A DNA stretch of 64,000 nucleotides, from NCBI RefSeq assembly GCF_014117445.1, contig NZ_CP059851.1, forward strand, positions 372,001-436,000, given 5' to 3'. Below, piece after piece: positions 51,547 to 59,968 of this stretch; the stretch's first letter is position 1; the number at the start of each line of letters is the position of its first letter. The position numbers were made by a program, and so were the translations under genes. The stretch comes from Sandaracinobacteroides saxicola (GTDB lineage: Bacteria > Pseudomonadota > Alphaproteobacteria > Sphingomonadales > Sphingomonadaceae). Under the pieces are notes generated by a model. It had not been told where the DNA came from, searched no databases, and saw nothing but the letters and a program-made list of their open reading frames with translations.

Positions 51547-53346
51547 GTGAGCGGTGACAATCGCAACCTGATTCTGGCGCTGGTGCTGTCGGCGTTCGTG
51601 CTGTTCGGCTGGACCTTCCTGACGGAGCGTTACTTCCCGACCGCCAAGCCGGCGGCGACGGCACCGGCCACGCCTGCGGCCTCCACGCCCGCCGCCCCGA
51701 CAGTGGCGGCGCCTGTGACCGCACCAGGACAGGTGGCGCCGGCGGCCGTGCCGGTGAATGCGCCGCTGCCCGCGGTGCTGGCGGCGACGCCGCGCGTGGC
51801 GATCGAGACGCCGAGCCTGCGCGGATCGATCAACCTGGCGGGGCTGCGGATCGATGACCTGCTGCTGATCCGGCATACGCAGGCGGTGGACAGCAAGGAA
51901 GCGGTGCGGCTGTTCGCGCCGTCGGGTGCGATCGTGCACCATGATAAGCTGTCAGACGGGACGGTGACCGGGCGAAACGCCAATTCAAATCCGAACTATG
52001 GCACGAATGCCGCCTATTTCGCCGGGTTCGGCTGGGCCGGCGCGGGGGCGCCGCCGGCGGATGCGCGCTGGACGGCGAACGGCGACAAGCTCACGCCGCA
52101 GACGCCGGTGACGTTCAGCTGGGCGGGCGCGAACGGGCTGACGTTCGAAGTCGTGCTGGCGGTGAACGATGCCTATCTGTTCACCGTGACACAGCGGGTG
52201 GTGAACCGGGGCGCGGCGGCAGTGGCGTTCCGGCCCTATGGCTATGTCAATCGCACCGGCGTGGGGCCAGAAGTGAACAGCTTCAACCTGCATGTCGGGC
52301 CGATCGCCGTTCTGGACGGCACGTTGAAGGAAGGCGAGATCGACTATGACAAGCTGCGCGAGGATGGGCCGCAAAAGTTCGCCTCGACCGGCGGCTGGCT
52401 GGGCATCACGGACAAATTCTGGCTGGCGGCGCTGATCCCCAACCAGAAGACGGCGATCGACGCCAATTTCACCCATGGCGCGGGTGACCGGTATCAGGCC
52501 GATTTCCTGGCACCGGCGCAGGTGGTGGCGCCGGGCACGGTGGTGGCGAGCACGACGCATCTGTTCGCCGGTGCAAAGGAAGTGGCGGCGGTGAACGCGG
52601 TGCGGGACGGGCTGGGGGTGAAGCTGTTCGACCGCAGCATCGCCTGGGGCTGGTTCTGGTTCATCGCGCAGCCCATCTTCTTCATCCTGGACTGGCTGTT
52701 CAAGTTCACCGGCAATTTCGGGCTGGCGATCGTCGGCCTGACGCTGCTGGTGCGGCTGATCCTGTTCCCGATCGCCAACCGGCAATATGCCAGCATGGCG
52801 AAGATGAAGGTTTTCGCGCCGAAAATGAAGGAGTTGCAGGAGAAGTACAAGGACGACAAGCTGAAGCAGCAGCAGGAGATGATGGAGCTTTACAAGCGGG
52901 AGAAGATCAATCCGCTGGCCGGCTGCCTGCCGATCCTGTTGCAGATCCCGATTTTCTACGCGCTGTACAAGACCCTGCTGATTTCCATCGAGATGCGGCA
53001 CCAGCCGCTGGCGCTGTGGATCAAGGACCTGTCGGCAATGGACCCGCTGACGCCGGTGAACCTGTTCGGCCTGCTGCCCTTCACGCCGCCCGGCATCCTG
53101 CACATCGGGCTGCTGACCATCCTGCTGGGGGTAACCATGTACATCCAGTTCAAGCTGAATCCCCAGCCGATGGACGAGTTGCAGGCCAAGGTGTTCGCCT
53201 GGATGCCGTGGCTGTTCATGTTCATGATGGCACCGTTCGCCGCCGGGTTGCAGCTCTATTGGGTGGTGAACAATCTGGTCTCCATCGCGCAGCAGTGGGT
53301 GTTGATCCGCAAATATCCGTCGCCCGCGCCCGCCGGAGCGAAATAG
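51547..53346 (+). CDS. yidC: Membrane protein insertase YidC
   Basis: 599 residues, GTG start. N-terminal TM (LILALVLSAFVLFGWTFL), an Ala/Pro linker, the large periplasmic P1 domain, then the five-TM insertase core (WGWFWFIAQPIFFILDWLFK, VGLTLLVRLILFPIANRQYA, YALYKTLLISIEMRHQPLAL). The conserved Arg lies in the core hydrophilic groove segment. Inserts and folds inner-membrane proteins alone or with Sec. Length normal for a Gram-negative YidC. GAAAGAAT sits upstream of the start. Confidence 0.96.
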   Translation: MSGDNRNLILALVLSAFVLFGWTFLTERYFPTAKPAATAPATPAASTPAAPTVAAPVTAPGQVAPAAVPVNAPLPAVLAATPRVAIETPSLRGSINLAGLRIDDLLLIRHTQAVDSKEAVRLFAPSGAIVHHDKLSDGTVTGRNANSNPNYGTNAAYFAGFGWAGAGAPPADARWTANGDKLTPQTPVTFSWAGANGLTFEVVLAVNDAYLFTVTQRVVNRGAAAVAFRPYGYVNRTGVGPEVNSFNLHVGPIAVLDGTLKEGEIDYDKLREDGPQKFASTGGWLGITDKFWLAALIPNQKTAIDANFTHGAGDRYQADFLAPAQVVAPGTVVASTTHLFAGAKEVAAVNAVRDGLGVKLFDRSIAWGWFWFIAQPIFFILDWLFKFTGNFGLAIVGLTLLVRLILFPIANRQYASMAKMKVFAPKMKELQEKYKDDKLKQQQEMMELYKREKINPLAGCLPILLQIPIFYALYKTLLISIEMRHQPLALWIKDLSAMDPLTPVNLFGLLPFTPPGILHIGLLTILLGVTMYIQFKLNPQPMDELQAKVFAWMPWLFMFMMAPFAAGLQLYWVVNNLVSIAQQWVLIRKYPSPAPAGAK

Positions 53347-53350
53347 GCTG

Positions 53351-53986
53351 GTGGCGGGATCGCTGGAGGATGGACGGCGGCTGTTCGCCGGGCCGGTGGA
53401 GTTCCTGCTGGCGGCACCGCGGCTGGACATCTTGCCGCCGCCGACGCTGCCCGAGGTGGCGGTGGCCGGGCGCAGCAATGTGGGGAAATCGAGCCTGTTG
53501 AACGCGCTGACAGGGCGGCATGGGCTGGCGCGGACCAGCGTGACGCCGGGGCGGACGCAGGAACTGATCGTGTTCGATGTCGGCGCGCCGCCGGTGATGC
53601 GGTTGATCGACATGCCGGGCTATGGCTTTGCCGAGGCGCCCAAGGACATCGTACGGCAGTGGCAGTATCTGATCGGCGACTATCTGCGCGGGCGGGTGGT
53701 GCTGAAGCGCGTGCTGCTGCTGATCGATTGCCGGCACGGGTTCAAGGCTGTGGATCAGGAGATCATGACGCTGCTGGACAAGGCGGCGGTCAGTTACCAG
53801 ATCGTGTTGACCAAGGCGGACAAGGTGAAGCCGACGGCGCTGGCGGCGATGCTGGAGCGGATGGCCGACGAGGCGCGCAAGCAACCGGCGGCCTTTCCCG
53901 GCCTGATCGCGACGAGCAGCGAGAAGGGGACGGGCATCGCCGAATTGCGGCTGGCGGTGTGGGAGGCGGCGTTCCTGGGATCGTGA
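53351..53986 (+). CDS. engB: Ribosome biogenesis GTPase EngB/YihA
   Basis: 211 residues. GTPase motifs: G1 GRSNVGKSSLLNAL, G3 DMPGYGFAEAPKD, G4 LTKADKVK and G5 TSSEKGTG, plus the EngB opening FLLAAPRLDILPPPTLPEVA. Essential assembly factor of the 50S subunit. GTG start 5 nt after yidC, so coupled. It ends the rpmH cluster. Confidence 0.94.
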   Translation: MAGSLEDGRRLFAGPVEFLLAAPRLDILPPPTLPEVAVAGRSNVGKSSLLNALTGRHGLARTSVTPGRTQELIVFDVGAPPVMRLIDMPGYGFAEAPKDIVRQWQYLIGDYLRGRVVLKRVLLLIDCRHGFKAVDQEIMTLLDKAAVSYQIVLTKADKVKPTALAAMLERMADEARKQPAAFPGLIATSSEKGTGIAELRLAVWEAAFLGS

Positions 53987-54077
53987 CCGGCGTCACGCGC
54001 GCGCACGTTCAGCAGGGGCAAATAACAGGGGCAAAACCGATACAGCTCTGTTATGGGGGCGCCGGACTGGAGGCAGG

Positions 54078-55496
54078 ATGTTCAAACTGGATGCAATCCG
54101 CATGGGCGGGCGCGAAATCTGGCCGCTGGTGGAGGGCGGCAAGGGCGTCTCGGCCACCAACCATGCCAGCGCCGGCGCCTGGGCGGCGGCGGGCGGCGTC
54201 GGGACGGTGAGCGCCGTCAATGCCGACAGCTATGACGCGAACGGCTTCGTCATCCCCCAGATCTATCGCTCGCGGACGCGGGAGGGGCGGCATGAGGAGC
54301 TGGTCGCCTATGCCATCGAAGGGGCGGTGCAGCAGGTGCAGCGGGCGTTCGACATCGCGCGCGAGACGCTGAGCGCGGGGCGGGGCGGGTTGAACATCAA
54401 TGTGTTGTGGGAAATGGGTGGCGCGCAGCGGGTGCTGCATGGCGTGCTGGAGCGGACGCGGGGCCTGGTGAACGGCGTGACCTGCGGCGCCGGCATGCCG
54501 TACAAGCTGAGCGAGATCGCCGCCGGTTATGGCGTGCATTATTATCCGATCATCAGCAGCGGCCGGGCATTCCGGGCGCTGTGGAAGCGGGCCTATTCCA
54601 AGGCGGCGGAGTGGCTGGGCGCGGTGGTGTATGAGGACCCCTGGCTGGCGGGCGGGCATAACGGCCTGTCGAACGCGGAGGACCCGCGCAGCCCGCAGGC
54701 GCCCTATCCGCGCGTGGCGGAGGTGCGGGCGGTGATGCGCGAGGGCGGCATTCCGGACAGCGTGCCGATCATCATGGCGGGCGGGGTCTGGTATCTGCGC
54801 GACTGGGCGGACTGGATCGACAATCCGGAGCTGGGGACGATCGCGTTCCAATATGGCACGCGGCCGCTGCTGACGCAGGAAAGCCCGATTCCGGACGTAT
54901 GGAAGGCGAAACTGACGGCATTGGAGCCGGGCGATGTGCTGCTGCACAAATTCTCGCCGACCGGATTCTACTCGAGTGCGGTGCTGAACCCCTTCCTGCT
55001 GGAATTGCAGGGGCGGAGCGAGCGGCAGATCGCCTTTTCGACCGAAGCGGCGGGCGACCACCAGTATCTGCTGGATGTCGGCGTGCCGCGCGGGCGAAGC
55101 TATTATGTCACGCGCGACGACCTCAACCGCGCCCGGGAATGGTATGGCGCGGGCCACACCGAGGCGCTGAAGACGCCGGACAACACGCTGATCTTCGTGG
55201 ATGCGGCGCGGAAGAAGGAAATCCGAAAGGACCAGGCCGATTGCATGGGCTGCCTGTCGCACTGTTCCTTCAGCGCCTGGAAGGATCATGACGATCATTC
55301 GACCGGCTATCTGGCCGACCCGCGCAGCTTTTGCATCCAGAAGACGCTGCAGGAGATCGCGCATGGCGGCGAGCCGGACGCGAACCTGATGTTCGCGGGG
55401 CATGGGGCGTATAATTTCCGCAGCGATCCCTTCTATTCGAACGGCTTCGTACCGACGGTCAAGCAGCTGATGGAGCGCATCCGCACGGGCGATTGA
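54078..55496 (+). CDS. Nitronate monooxygenase / NAD(P)H-dependent flavin oxidoreductase-like protein
   Basis: 472 residues with the TIM-barrel FMN fold of the 2-nitropropane dioxygenase family (VEGGKGVSATNHASAGAWAA, GVGTVSAVNADSYDANGFVI, GGVWYLRDWADWIDNPELG, FQYGTRPLLTQESPI). It is about 120 residues longer than standard NMO enzymes and adds a C-terminal part with clustered Cys (DCMGCLSHCSFSAW and SFCIQKTLQ), which might bind a metal. Substrate unknown. Strong SD GGAGG nine bases before the ATG. Confidence 0.85.
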   Translation: MFKLDAIRMGGREIWPLVEGGKGVSATNHASAGAWAAAGGVGTVSAVNADSYDANGFVIPQIYRSRTREGRHEELVAYAIEGAVQQVQRAFDIARETLSAGRGGLNINVLWEMGGAQRVLHGVLERTRGLVNGVTCGAGMPYKLSEIAAGYGVHYYPIISSGRAFRALWKRAYSKAAEWLGAVVYEDPWLAGGHNGLSNAEDPRSPQAPYPRVAEVRAVMREGGIPDSVPIIMAGGVWYLRDWADWIDNPELGTIAFQYGTRPLLTQESPIPDVWKAKLTALEPGDVLLHKFSPTGFYSSAVLNPFLLELQGRSERQIAFSTEAAGDHQYLLDVGVPRGRSYYVTRDDLNRAREWYGAGHTEALKTPDNTLIFVDAARKKEIRKDQADCMGCLSHCSFSAWKDHDDHSTGYLADPRSFCIQKTLQEIAHGGEPDANLMFAGHGAYNFRSDPFYSNGFVPTVKQLMERIRTGD

Positions 55497-55498
55497 TC

Positions 55499-55528
55499 GG
55501 CGCCTTGCCATTTTTTGCCAACGGCGCC
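55499..55528 (+). promoter_or_regulatory. Inverted repeat upstream of parD
   Basis: GGCGCC (55499-55504) and GGCGCC (55523-55528) flank TTGCCATTTTTTGCCAA, which itself has a TTGCCA direct repeat. It ends 11 nt before the antitoxin ATG, where the ParD operator would be expected. Confidence 0.35.
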
Positions 55529-55539
55529 ATGTTGCCGGC

Positions 55540-55776
55540 ATGACGACGATGAATATCTCGCTGCCCGATTCCCTGAAGCAGTTTGTCGACCGGCAGATTG
55601 CGGAAGGTGGGTTCGGGACGAGCAGCGAATATGTGCGCAGCCTGATCCGGTTGGATCAGGATCGCCAGATGCTGCGGCAGCTGATGCTCGACGGGGCCAG
55701 TTCGCCCGCGGCGGAACCGGTTGATGCCGGCTATTTCGCGCGGTTGCGCGAGGCGGCGAATGCCCCGGCGCGGTGA
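55540..55776 (+). CDS. ParD-family antitoxin
   Basis: 78 residues: ribbon-helix-helix MNISLPDSLKQFVDRQIAEG, then GTSSEYVRSLIRLDQDRQML, the ParD signature, and a flexible toxin-binding tail. First gene of a ParDE module; the toxin start overlaps its stop (GTGA). Represses its own operon and blocks ParE. Confidence 0.92.
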   Translation: MTTMNISLPDSLKQFVDRQIAEGGFGTSSEYVRSLIRLDQDRQMLRQLMLDGASSPAAEPVDAGYFARLREAANAPAR

Positions 55777-56096
55777 GCGCCAGACTGTTGCTGGTTCCGC
55801 GCCGGCTTGCCAATGATGACGTCGAGCAGGCGGTTGCCTGGTATCGGGATGAAGCGGGCATCGGAACTGCCAACGCCTTTATCAATGCGCTGGAGGCCGC
55901 CTATGCCCGAATTGCTTCGGCACCGGACAATGGATCGCCTCGCTACGGCTACGAGCTGGGTTTGCCGGGGTTGCGGACGCGCGGTCTGAAACGATTCCCT
56001 TATATCGTGTGCTATGTCAGGCAGCCGACCTATGTCGATATCTGGCGGGTGCTGCACGGAAAGCGCGATGTTCCCGCCGCCCTGATGCTCGACTGA
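55773..56096 (+). CDS. ParE-family toxin
   Basis: 107 residues, GTG start. RelE/ParE fold: VEQAVAWYRDEAGIGTANAF, RIASAPDNGSPRYGYELGLP and RFPYIVCYVRQPTYVDIWRV, ending in HGKRD. ParE members act on gyrase. Coupled to ParD. Confidence 0.92.
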   Translation: MSARLLLVPRRLANDDVEQAVAWYRDEAGIGTANAFINALEAAYARIASAPDNGSPRYGYELGLPGLRTRGLKRFPYIVCYVRQPTYVDIWRVLHGKRDVPAALMLD

Positions 56097-56110
56097 CCGA
56101 CTGAACGGGT

Positions 56111-56905
56111 TCACGCCGTCCAGCCGCCGTCGATGACGAGTTCGCTGCCGGTCATGTAACGGCTTTCGGGGCCGGCAAGGAAGACGATGCCGTTGGCGAT
56201 GTCCTCCGGCGCGCCGGCATGGCCCAGCGGCGTGCCGCTGGCGGCGATCAGGTCCGCGTTCAGCGTGTTGGCGCCCGGTGTGCTGAAGGCGTCGGCGACG
56301 CTGTCCAGCCCGCCCTCGTTGATCTTGCTCCAGATGGGTGTGTCGATGATGCCGGGGTGCACGCTGTTGACGCGGATGCCGTCCTTGGCCGCGGCGCATT
56401 CCTTGGCGATGGCCTTGGTCATCAGGCGGACGCCGCCCTTGGTGGCGCAATAGCCGGCGAGGCCGGCGGAACCCTGGAGACCGGCGACCGAGCTGATGTT
56501 GACGATGGAGCCGCCGCGGCCGCCGGCGCGGATCAGGGGAATCGCGTGCTTGCAGCCGAGGAAGACGCCGGTGAGGTTGATGGCGAGCTGCCGGTTCCAC
56601 ATCTCCAATGGCATGTCGGTGACGAGCATGCCGCTGCCGATGCCGGCGTTGTTGACGAGCGTGTCGAGGCGGCCCTCGCTGTCGCGGATGCTGGCGATGA
56701 CGGCCTGCCATTCGGGCTCCTCGGCGACATCGTGCGGCATGAAGCGGGCGGCGGCACCGATGGCGGCGACGGTTTCGCCGCCACCCTGCGTGTCGATGTC
56801 GGTGACGATGACGCGGGCGCCCCTGGCCGCCAGCGCGATGGCCGCGGCGCGGCCGATTCCGCTGGCGCCGCCGGTGACGAGGGCGACGGTGTCGGTCAGG
56901 CTCAT
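56111..56905 (-). CDS. SDR-family oxidoreductase
   Basis: 264 residues. TGGASGIGRAAAIALAARGA (cofactor motif), NNAGIGSGM, ISSVAGLQGSAGLAGYCATK (catalytic Ser, and Tyr/Lys in YCATK). GVFLGCKHAIPLI is typical of classical SDRs. Alcohol/ketone dehydrogenase of unknown substrate. Convergent with parE, 14 bp apart; divergent from radA. Confidence 0.9.
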   Translation of the reverse strand: MSLTDTVALVTGGASGIGRAAAIALAARGARVIVTDIDTQGGGETVAAIGAAARFMPHDVAEEPEWQAVIASIRDSEGRLDTLVNNAGIGSGMLVTDMPLEMWNRQLAINLTGVFLGCKHAIPLIRAGGRGGSIVNISSVAGLQGSAGLAGYCATKGGVRLMTKAIAKECAAAKDGIRVNSVHPGIIDTPIWSKINEGGLDSVADAFSTPGANTLNADLIAASGTPLGHAGAPEDIANGIVFLAGPESRYMTGSELVIDGGWTA

Positions 56906-56991
56906 GGCTGTTCTCCCTTGCGCCCATCATGCGCGGCACGGGCGGTGCGGCAAGCCTGTTCAAAGCGACGGGCGGCCTCTACATCGCCGGG

Positions 56992-58359
56992 ATGGCCCGT
57001 GCGCAAACCCGCTATGTCTGTTCGCAATGCGGGTCGGTGGCGTCGAAATGGGCCGGGCAATGCGGCGATTGCGGCGCGTGGAACAGTTTCCAGGCGGAGG
57101 CGGCGCCGGCGAACACGCCGTTCGCGGCGAAGCACAGCCTGAAGAGCGGCGGCGCGGTGATCGCGCTGGCGCCGCTGGACGCAGGCGTGGTGCTGCCGCA
57201 GCGGGTCTCCACACAGATTGCCGAGTTCGATCGGGCGCTGGGCGGCGGGCTGGTGCCGGGGAGCGCGGTATTGATCGGCGGCGATCCGGGCATCGGCAAA
57301 TCGACCCTGCTGTTACAGGCGGCGGGGCGGATGGCGCGGGCCGGAGTGGGGGTGGCCTATGTAAGTGGTGAGGAGGCGGCGGACCAGGTGCGGCTGCGGG
57401 CGCGGCGGCTGGGGCTGGCGGACGCGCCGGTGCTGCTGGCGGCGGCGACCAGCGTGCGCGACATTTTGACGACGCTGGCGCAACAGAAGGCGCTGGGGCT
57501 GCTGGTGATCGACAGCATCCAGACGATGCATTCGGACCAGCTGGAGGGGGCGCCGGGGACGGTGAGCCAGGTGCGGGCGAGTGCGCTGGAGCTGATCCGT
57601 TTCGCCAAGGACAGCGGCACCGCGCTGGTGCTGGTGGGTCATGTGACCAAGGATGGCCAGATCGCCGGCCCGCGCGTGCTGGAGCATATGGTGGACGCGA
57701 CGCTCTATTTCGAAGGCGAGCGCGGGCATCAGTATCGCATCCTGCGGCCGGTGAAGAACCGGTTCGGTGGCACCGACGAGATCGGCGTGTTCGCGATGGA
57801 GGGCGACGGGCTGGCGGAGGTGCCGAACCCGTCCAGCCTGTTCCTGACCGCGCGCGATACGCCGGTGAGTGGCGCGGTGGTGTTCCCCAGCCTGGAGGGG
57901 ACGCGGCCGGTACTGGTGGAGTTGCAGGCGCTGGTGGTGAAGATCAATACCGGGGCGACGCCGCGCCGCGCGGTGGTGGGCTGGGACGGCGGGCGGCTGG
58001 CGATGATCCTGGCGGTGCTGGAGGCGCGCTGCGGGCTGAGTTTCGGCAATTGCGAGGTGTATCTGAACGTGGCGGGCGGCCTGCGGGTGGCGGACCCGGC
58101 GGCGGACCTCGCCGTGGCGGCGGCGCTGGTGAGCGCCTTGCTGGACCGGCCGATCGCGGCGGAGACGGTGGCGTTCGGGGAAGTGGCGCTGTCCGGCGAA
58201 ATCCGGCCGGCGGCGCATGCCAATCTGCGGCTGAAGGAGGCGGCCAAGCTGGGGTTCAGCCATGCCCTGGCGCCGCCCGAGACCAAGGGCGTCGGCGGGT
58301 TGCGGACGGAACCGTGCCGGACGCTGGGCGTGCTGGTGGATCGGCTGGCGCGGGATTGA
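56992..58359 (+). CDS. radA: DNA repair protein RadA
   Basis: 455 residues. Zinc finger CSQCGSVASKWAGQCGDCGAW, Walker A GGDPGIGKSTL, the RadA-specific KNRFG (VKNRFGGTDEIG) and a Lon-protease-like C-terminal domain without the catalytic dyad. Branch migration helicase in homologous recombination. ATG 56992 was chosen as family start (MARAQTRYVC); the frame before it is not homologous. Confidence 0.95.
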   Translation: MARAQTRYVCSQCGSVASKWAGQCGDCGAWNSFQAEAAPANTPFAAKHSLKSGGAVIALAPLDAGVVLPQRVSTQIAEFDRALGGGLVPGSAVLIGGDPGIGKSTLLLQAAGRMARAGVGVAYVSGEEAADQVRLRARRLGLADAPVLLAAATSVRDILTTLAQQKALGLLVIDSIQTMHSDQLEGAPGTVSQVRASALELIRFAKDSGTALVLVGHVTKDGQIAGPRVLEHMVDATLYFEGERGHQYRILRPVKNRFGGTDEIGVFAMEGDGLAEVPNPSSLFLTARDTPVSGAVVFPSLEGTRPVLVELQALVVKINTGATPRRAVVGWDGGRLAMILAVLEARCGLSFGNCEVYLNVAGGLRVADPAADLAVAAALVSALLDRPIAAETVAFGEVALSGEIRPAAHANLRLKEAAKLGFSHALAPPETKGVGGLRTEPCRTLGVLVDRLARD

Positions 58360-58442
58360 CGGCGGCGGGGCAACTATGAGATTGCCCGGGCACGGAGATC
58401 ACTATGGCGCATCGGTTCTGTCGCATCTGACCGTCGGCTGAA

Positions 58443-58463
58443 GCCCGGCCTCACCGGGCCTTT
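58443..58463 (+). terminator. Terminator-like hairpin after radA
   Basis: GCCCGG-CCTCA-CCGGGC (58443-58459) is followed by CTTT. It lies in the 137-bp gap between radA and the ABC six-TM gene, 83 nt after radA. Confidence 0.6.
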
Positions 58464-58496
58464 GGCGCCTGCCATCCCATAGCCTTCGAGGTTTTC

Positions 58497-59366
58497 ATGT
58501 TGTCCGCCCTTGCGCGCGCGCATGCGCGCCCTTTGTCTTTTGCCTATGCCCTGCGTGCGGCCGCGGAGGCGGCCGGGCAGCTCTATCCGCTGGCGACCGG
58601 CGTTGCCATCAATGGGGTGCTGACCGGGCATGTCGCCGCGGTGGGCTGGCTGGTGGCGTGCCATGCCGCGATGATGGTGCTGGAGGTGTCGGCGAAGATG
58701 CTGGACACGCGGGTGTTCACGCGCGTCTATGGCCAGCTGGCGACCGATGTGGTGCGGCGCGGGCATGATGCCGGCGCCGACCCGAATGTGATCGTCGCCC
58801 ATGCCTCCTTGAGCCGCGAATATGTGACCTTCTTCGAGGAGCAGGTGCCGGCGATGCTCTATGCGGCGATCAGCATCGTGATCGCCGTTGTGGTGCTGGT
58901 GGGCTATGACCGCTGGATCGGTGCCGCCTGCCTGCTGCTGGTGCTGCCGCTGGCGGCGATCAACCTGTGGTTGTCGCGCCGGTCGAAGCGGCTGAACCGC
59001 GGGTTGAACGACCGGCTGGAGCGCGAGGTGGAGCTGGTGCGCGGTGGCGGCATGGTGCGGGTGGCACGGCATTTCCGGGCGCTGGCGGGCTGGCGGGTGA
59101 AGCTGTCGGACGCGGAGGCGAAAGGGTTCGGGTTGATGGAGCTGACGGTGATCCTGCTGGTGGCGGTGGCGCTGTGGCGGGTGGGGCAGGGCGAGGCCGT
59201 GCTGGCGGGCGACGTCTATGCCGTGTTCGCCTATGTCTGGCGTTATGTGCACGCGCTGGACCAGGTGCCGCTGCTGGTGCAGCAGTTGGCGAAGATCAGC
59301 GACCTGAACCGGCGGATGGCACCGGTTGCCGCCCCGGATGGCAGCGTCTATCGGACCATGCGATGA
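58497..59366 (+). CDS. ABC transporter six-transmembrane-domain protein without ATPase domain
   Basis: 289 residues resembling the TM half of an exporter (AYALRAAAEAAGQLYPLATG, IVIAVVVLVGYDRWIGAACL, LMELTVILLVAVALWRV). It stops where the nucleotide-binding domain would begin, and no ATPase gene is adjacent. The annotated ABC six-TM domain family has this form, so it is probably complete rather than broken. Overlaps cvpA (ATGA). Confidence 0.8.
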   Translation: MLSALARAHARPLSFAYALRAAAEAAGQLYPLATGVAINGVLTGHVAAVGWLVACHAAMMVLEVSAKMLDTRVFTRVYGQLATDVVRRGHDAGADPNVIVAHASLSREYVTFFEEQVPAMLYAAISIVIAVVVLVGYDRWIGAACLLLVLPLAAINLWLSRRSKRLNRGLNDRLEREVELVRGGGMVRVARHFRALAGWRVKLSDAEAKGFGLMELTVILLVAVALWRVGQGEAVLAGDVYAVFAYVWRYVHALDQVPLLVQQLAKISDLNRRMAPVAAPDGSVYRTMR

Positions 59367-59968
59367 GCGACCTGACATCTTTCGACCTGTTGATCCTGGC
59401 GCTGGTGGTGGGGCTGGCGCTGTTGGGGGCGGTGCGCGGGTTCACCACCGAGGCGCTGAACCTGGCGGCGTGGGTGGCGGCGGTGTTCGCGGTGCGGCTG
59501 TTTCATGAGGAGATGACGGGCAAGCTGACGGGCTTTGCCGGCAGCGAGGGGAAGGGCGCGATCCTGGCGTTCCTGCTGCTGTTCCTGGGCGTGCTGATCG
59601 TGGGGAAGCTGATCGCTGGCTGGGTGGGCGGTGCGACGAAGGCGAGCGTGGTGGGGCCGGTGGACCGGGTGCTGGGGCTGGGATTGGGAGCGGCGAAGGG
59701 GTTGATCGCGGCGAGCGCCATCTTCCTGCTGGCGGAGTTCGCGACCCACCTGTTCGTGGCGGAGAAATCGCGGCCGGCATGGCTGGCGCAATCACAGGTG
59801 ACGCCGATCCTGATCATCACCAGCAAGGCGCTGGTGAACTGGGTGAAGGAGGTGCAGGCCGACGCGCCGGCGGCGGATGGCGCCGGGCCGGATCGGGAGG
59901 GCTATTCGGCGAAGGACCGGGCAGCGCTGGATGACCTGTTGAACAAGGGCGAAGGGACGGCGGTATGA
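59363..59968 (+). CDS. CvpA-family membrane protein
   Basis: 201 residues, four TM helices: SFDLLILALVVGLALLGAVR, ILAFLLLFLGVLIVGKLIAG, RVLGLGLGAAKGLIAASAIF. GAVRGFTTEALNLAAW is the CvpA opening. Family members affect envelope homeostasis; in other alphaproteobacteria the gene is near purF or radA, as here. The polar tail is family-variable. Stop overlaps cysS. Confidence 0.9.
   Translation: MSDLTSFDLLILALVVGLALLGAVRGFTTEALNLAAWVAAVFAVRLFHEEMTGKLTGFAGSEGKGAILAFLLLFLGVLIVGKLIAGWVGGATKASVVGPVDRVLGLGLGAAKGLIAASAIFLLAEFATHLFVAEKSRPAWLAQSQVTPILIITSKALVNWVKEVQADAPAADGAGPDREGYSAKDRAALDDLLNKGEGTAV

Noticed and set aside
58497..59366. Truncated ABC exporter
   Set aside because: The six-TM protein lacks an ATPase domain, but a family with exactly this form exists, the end overlaps cvpA cleanly, and no ATPase remnant is seen downstream.
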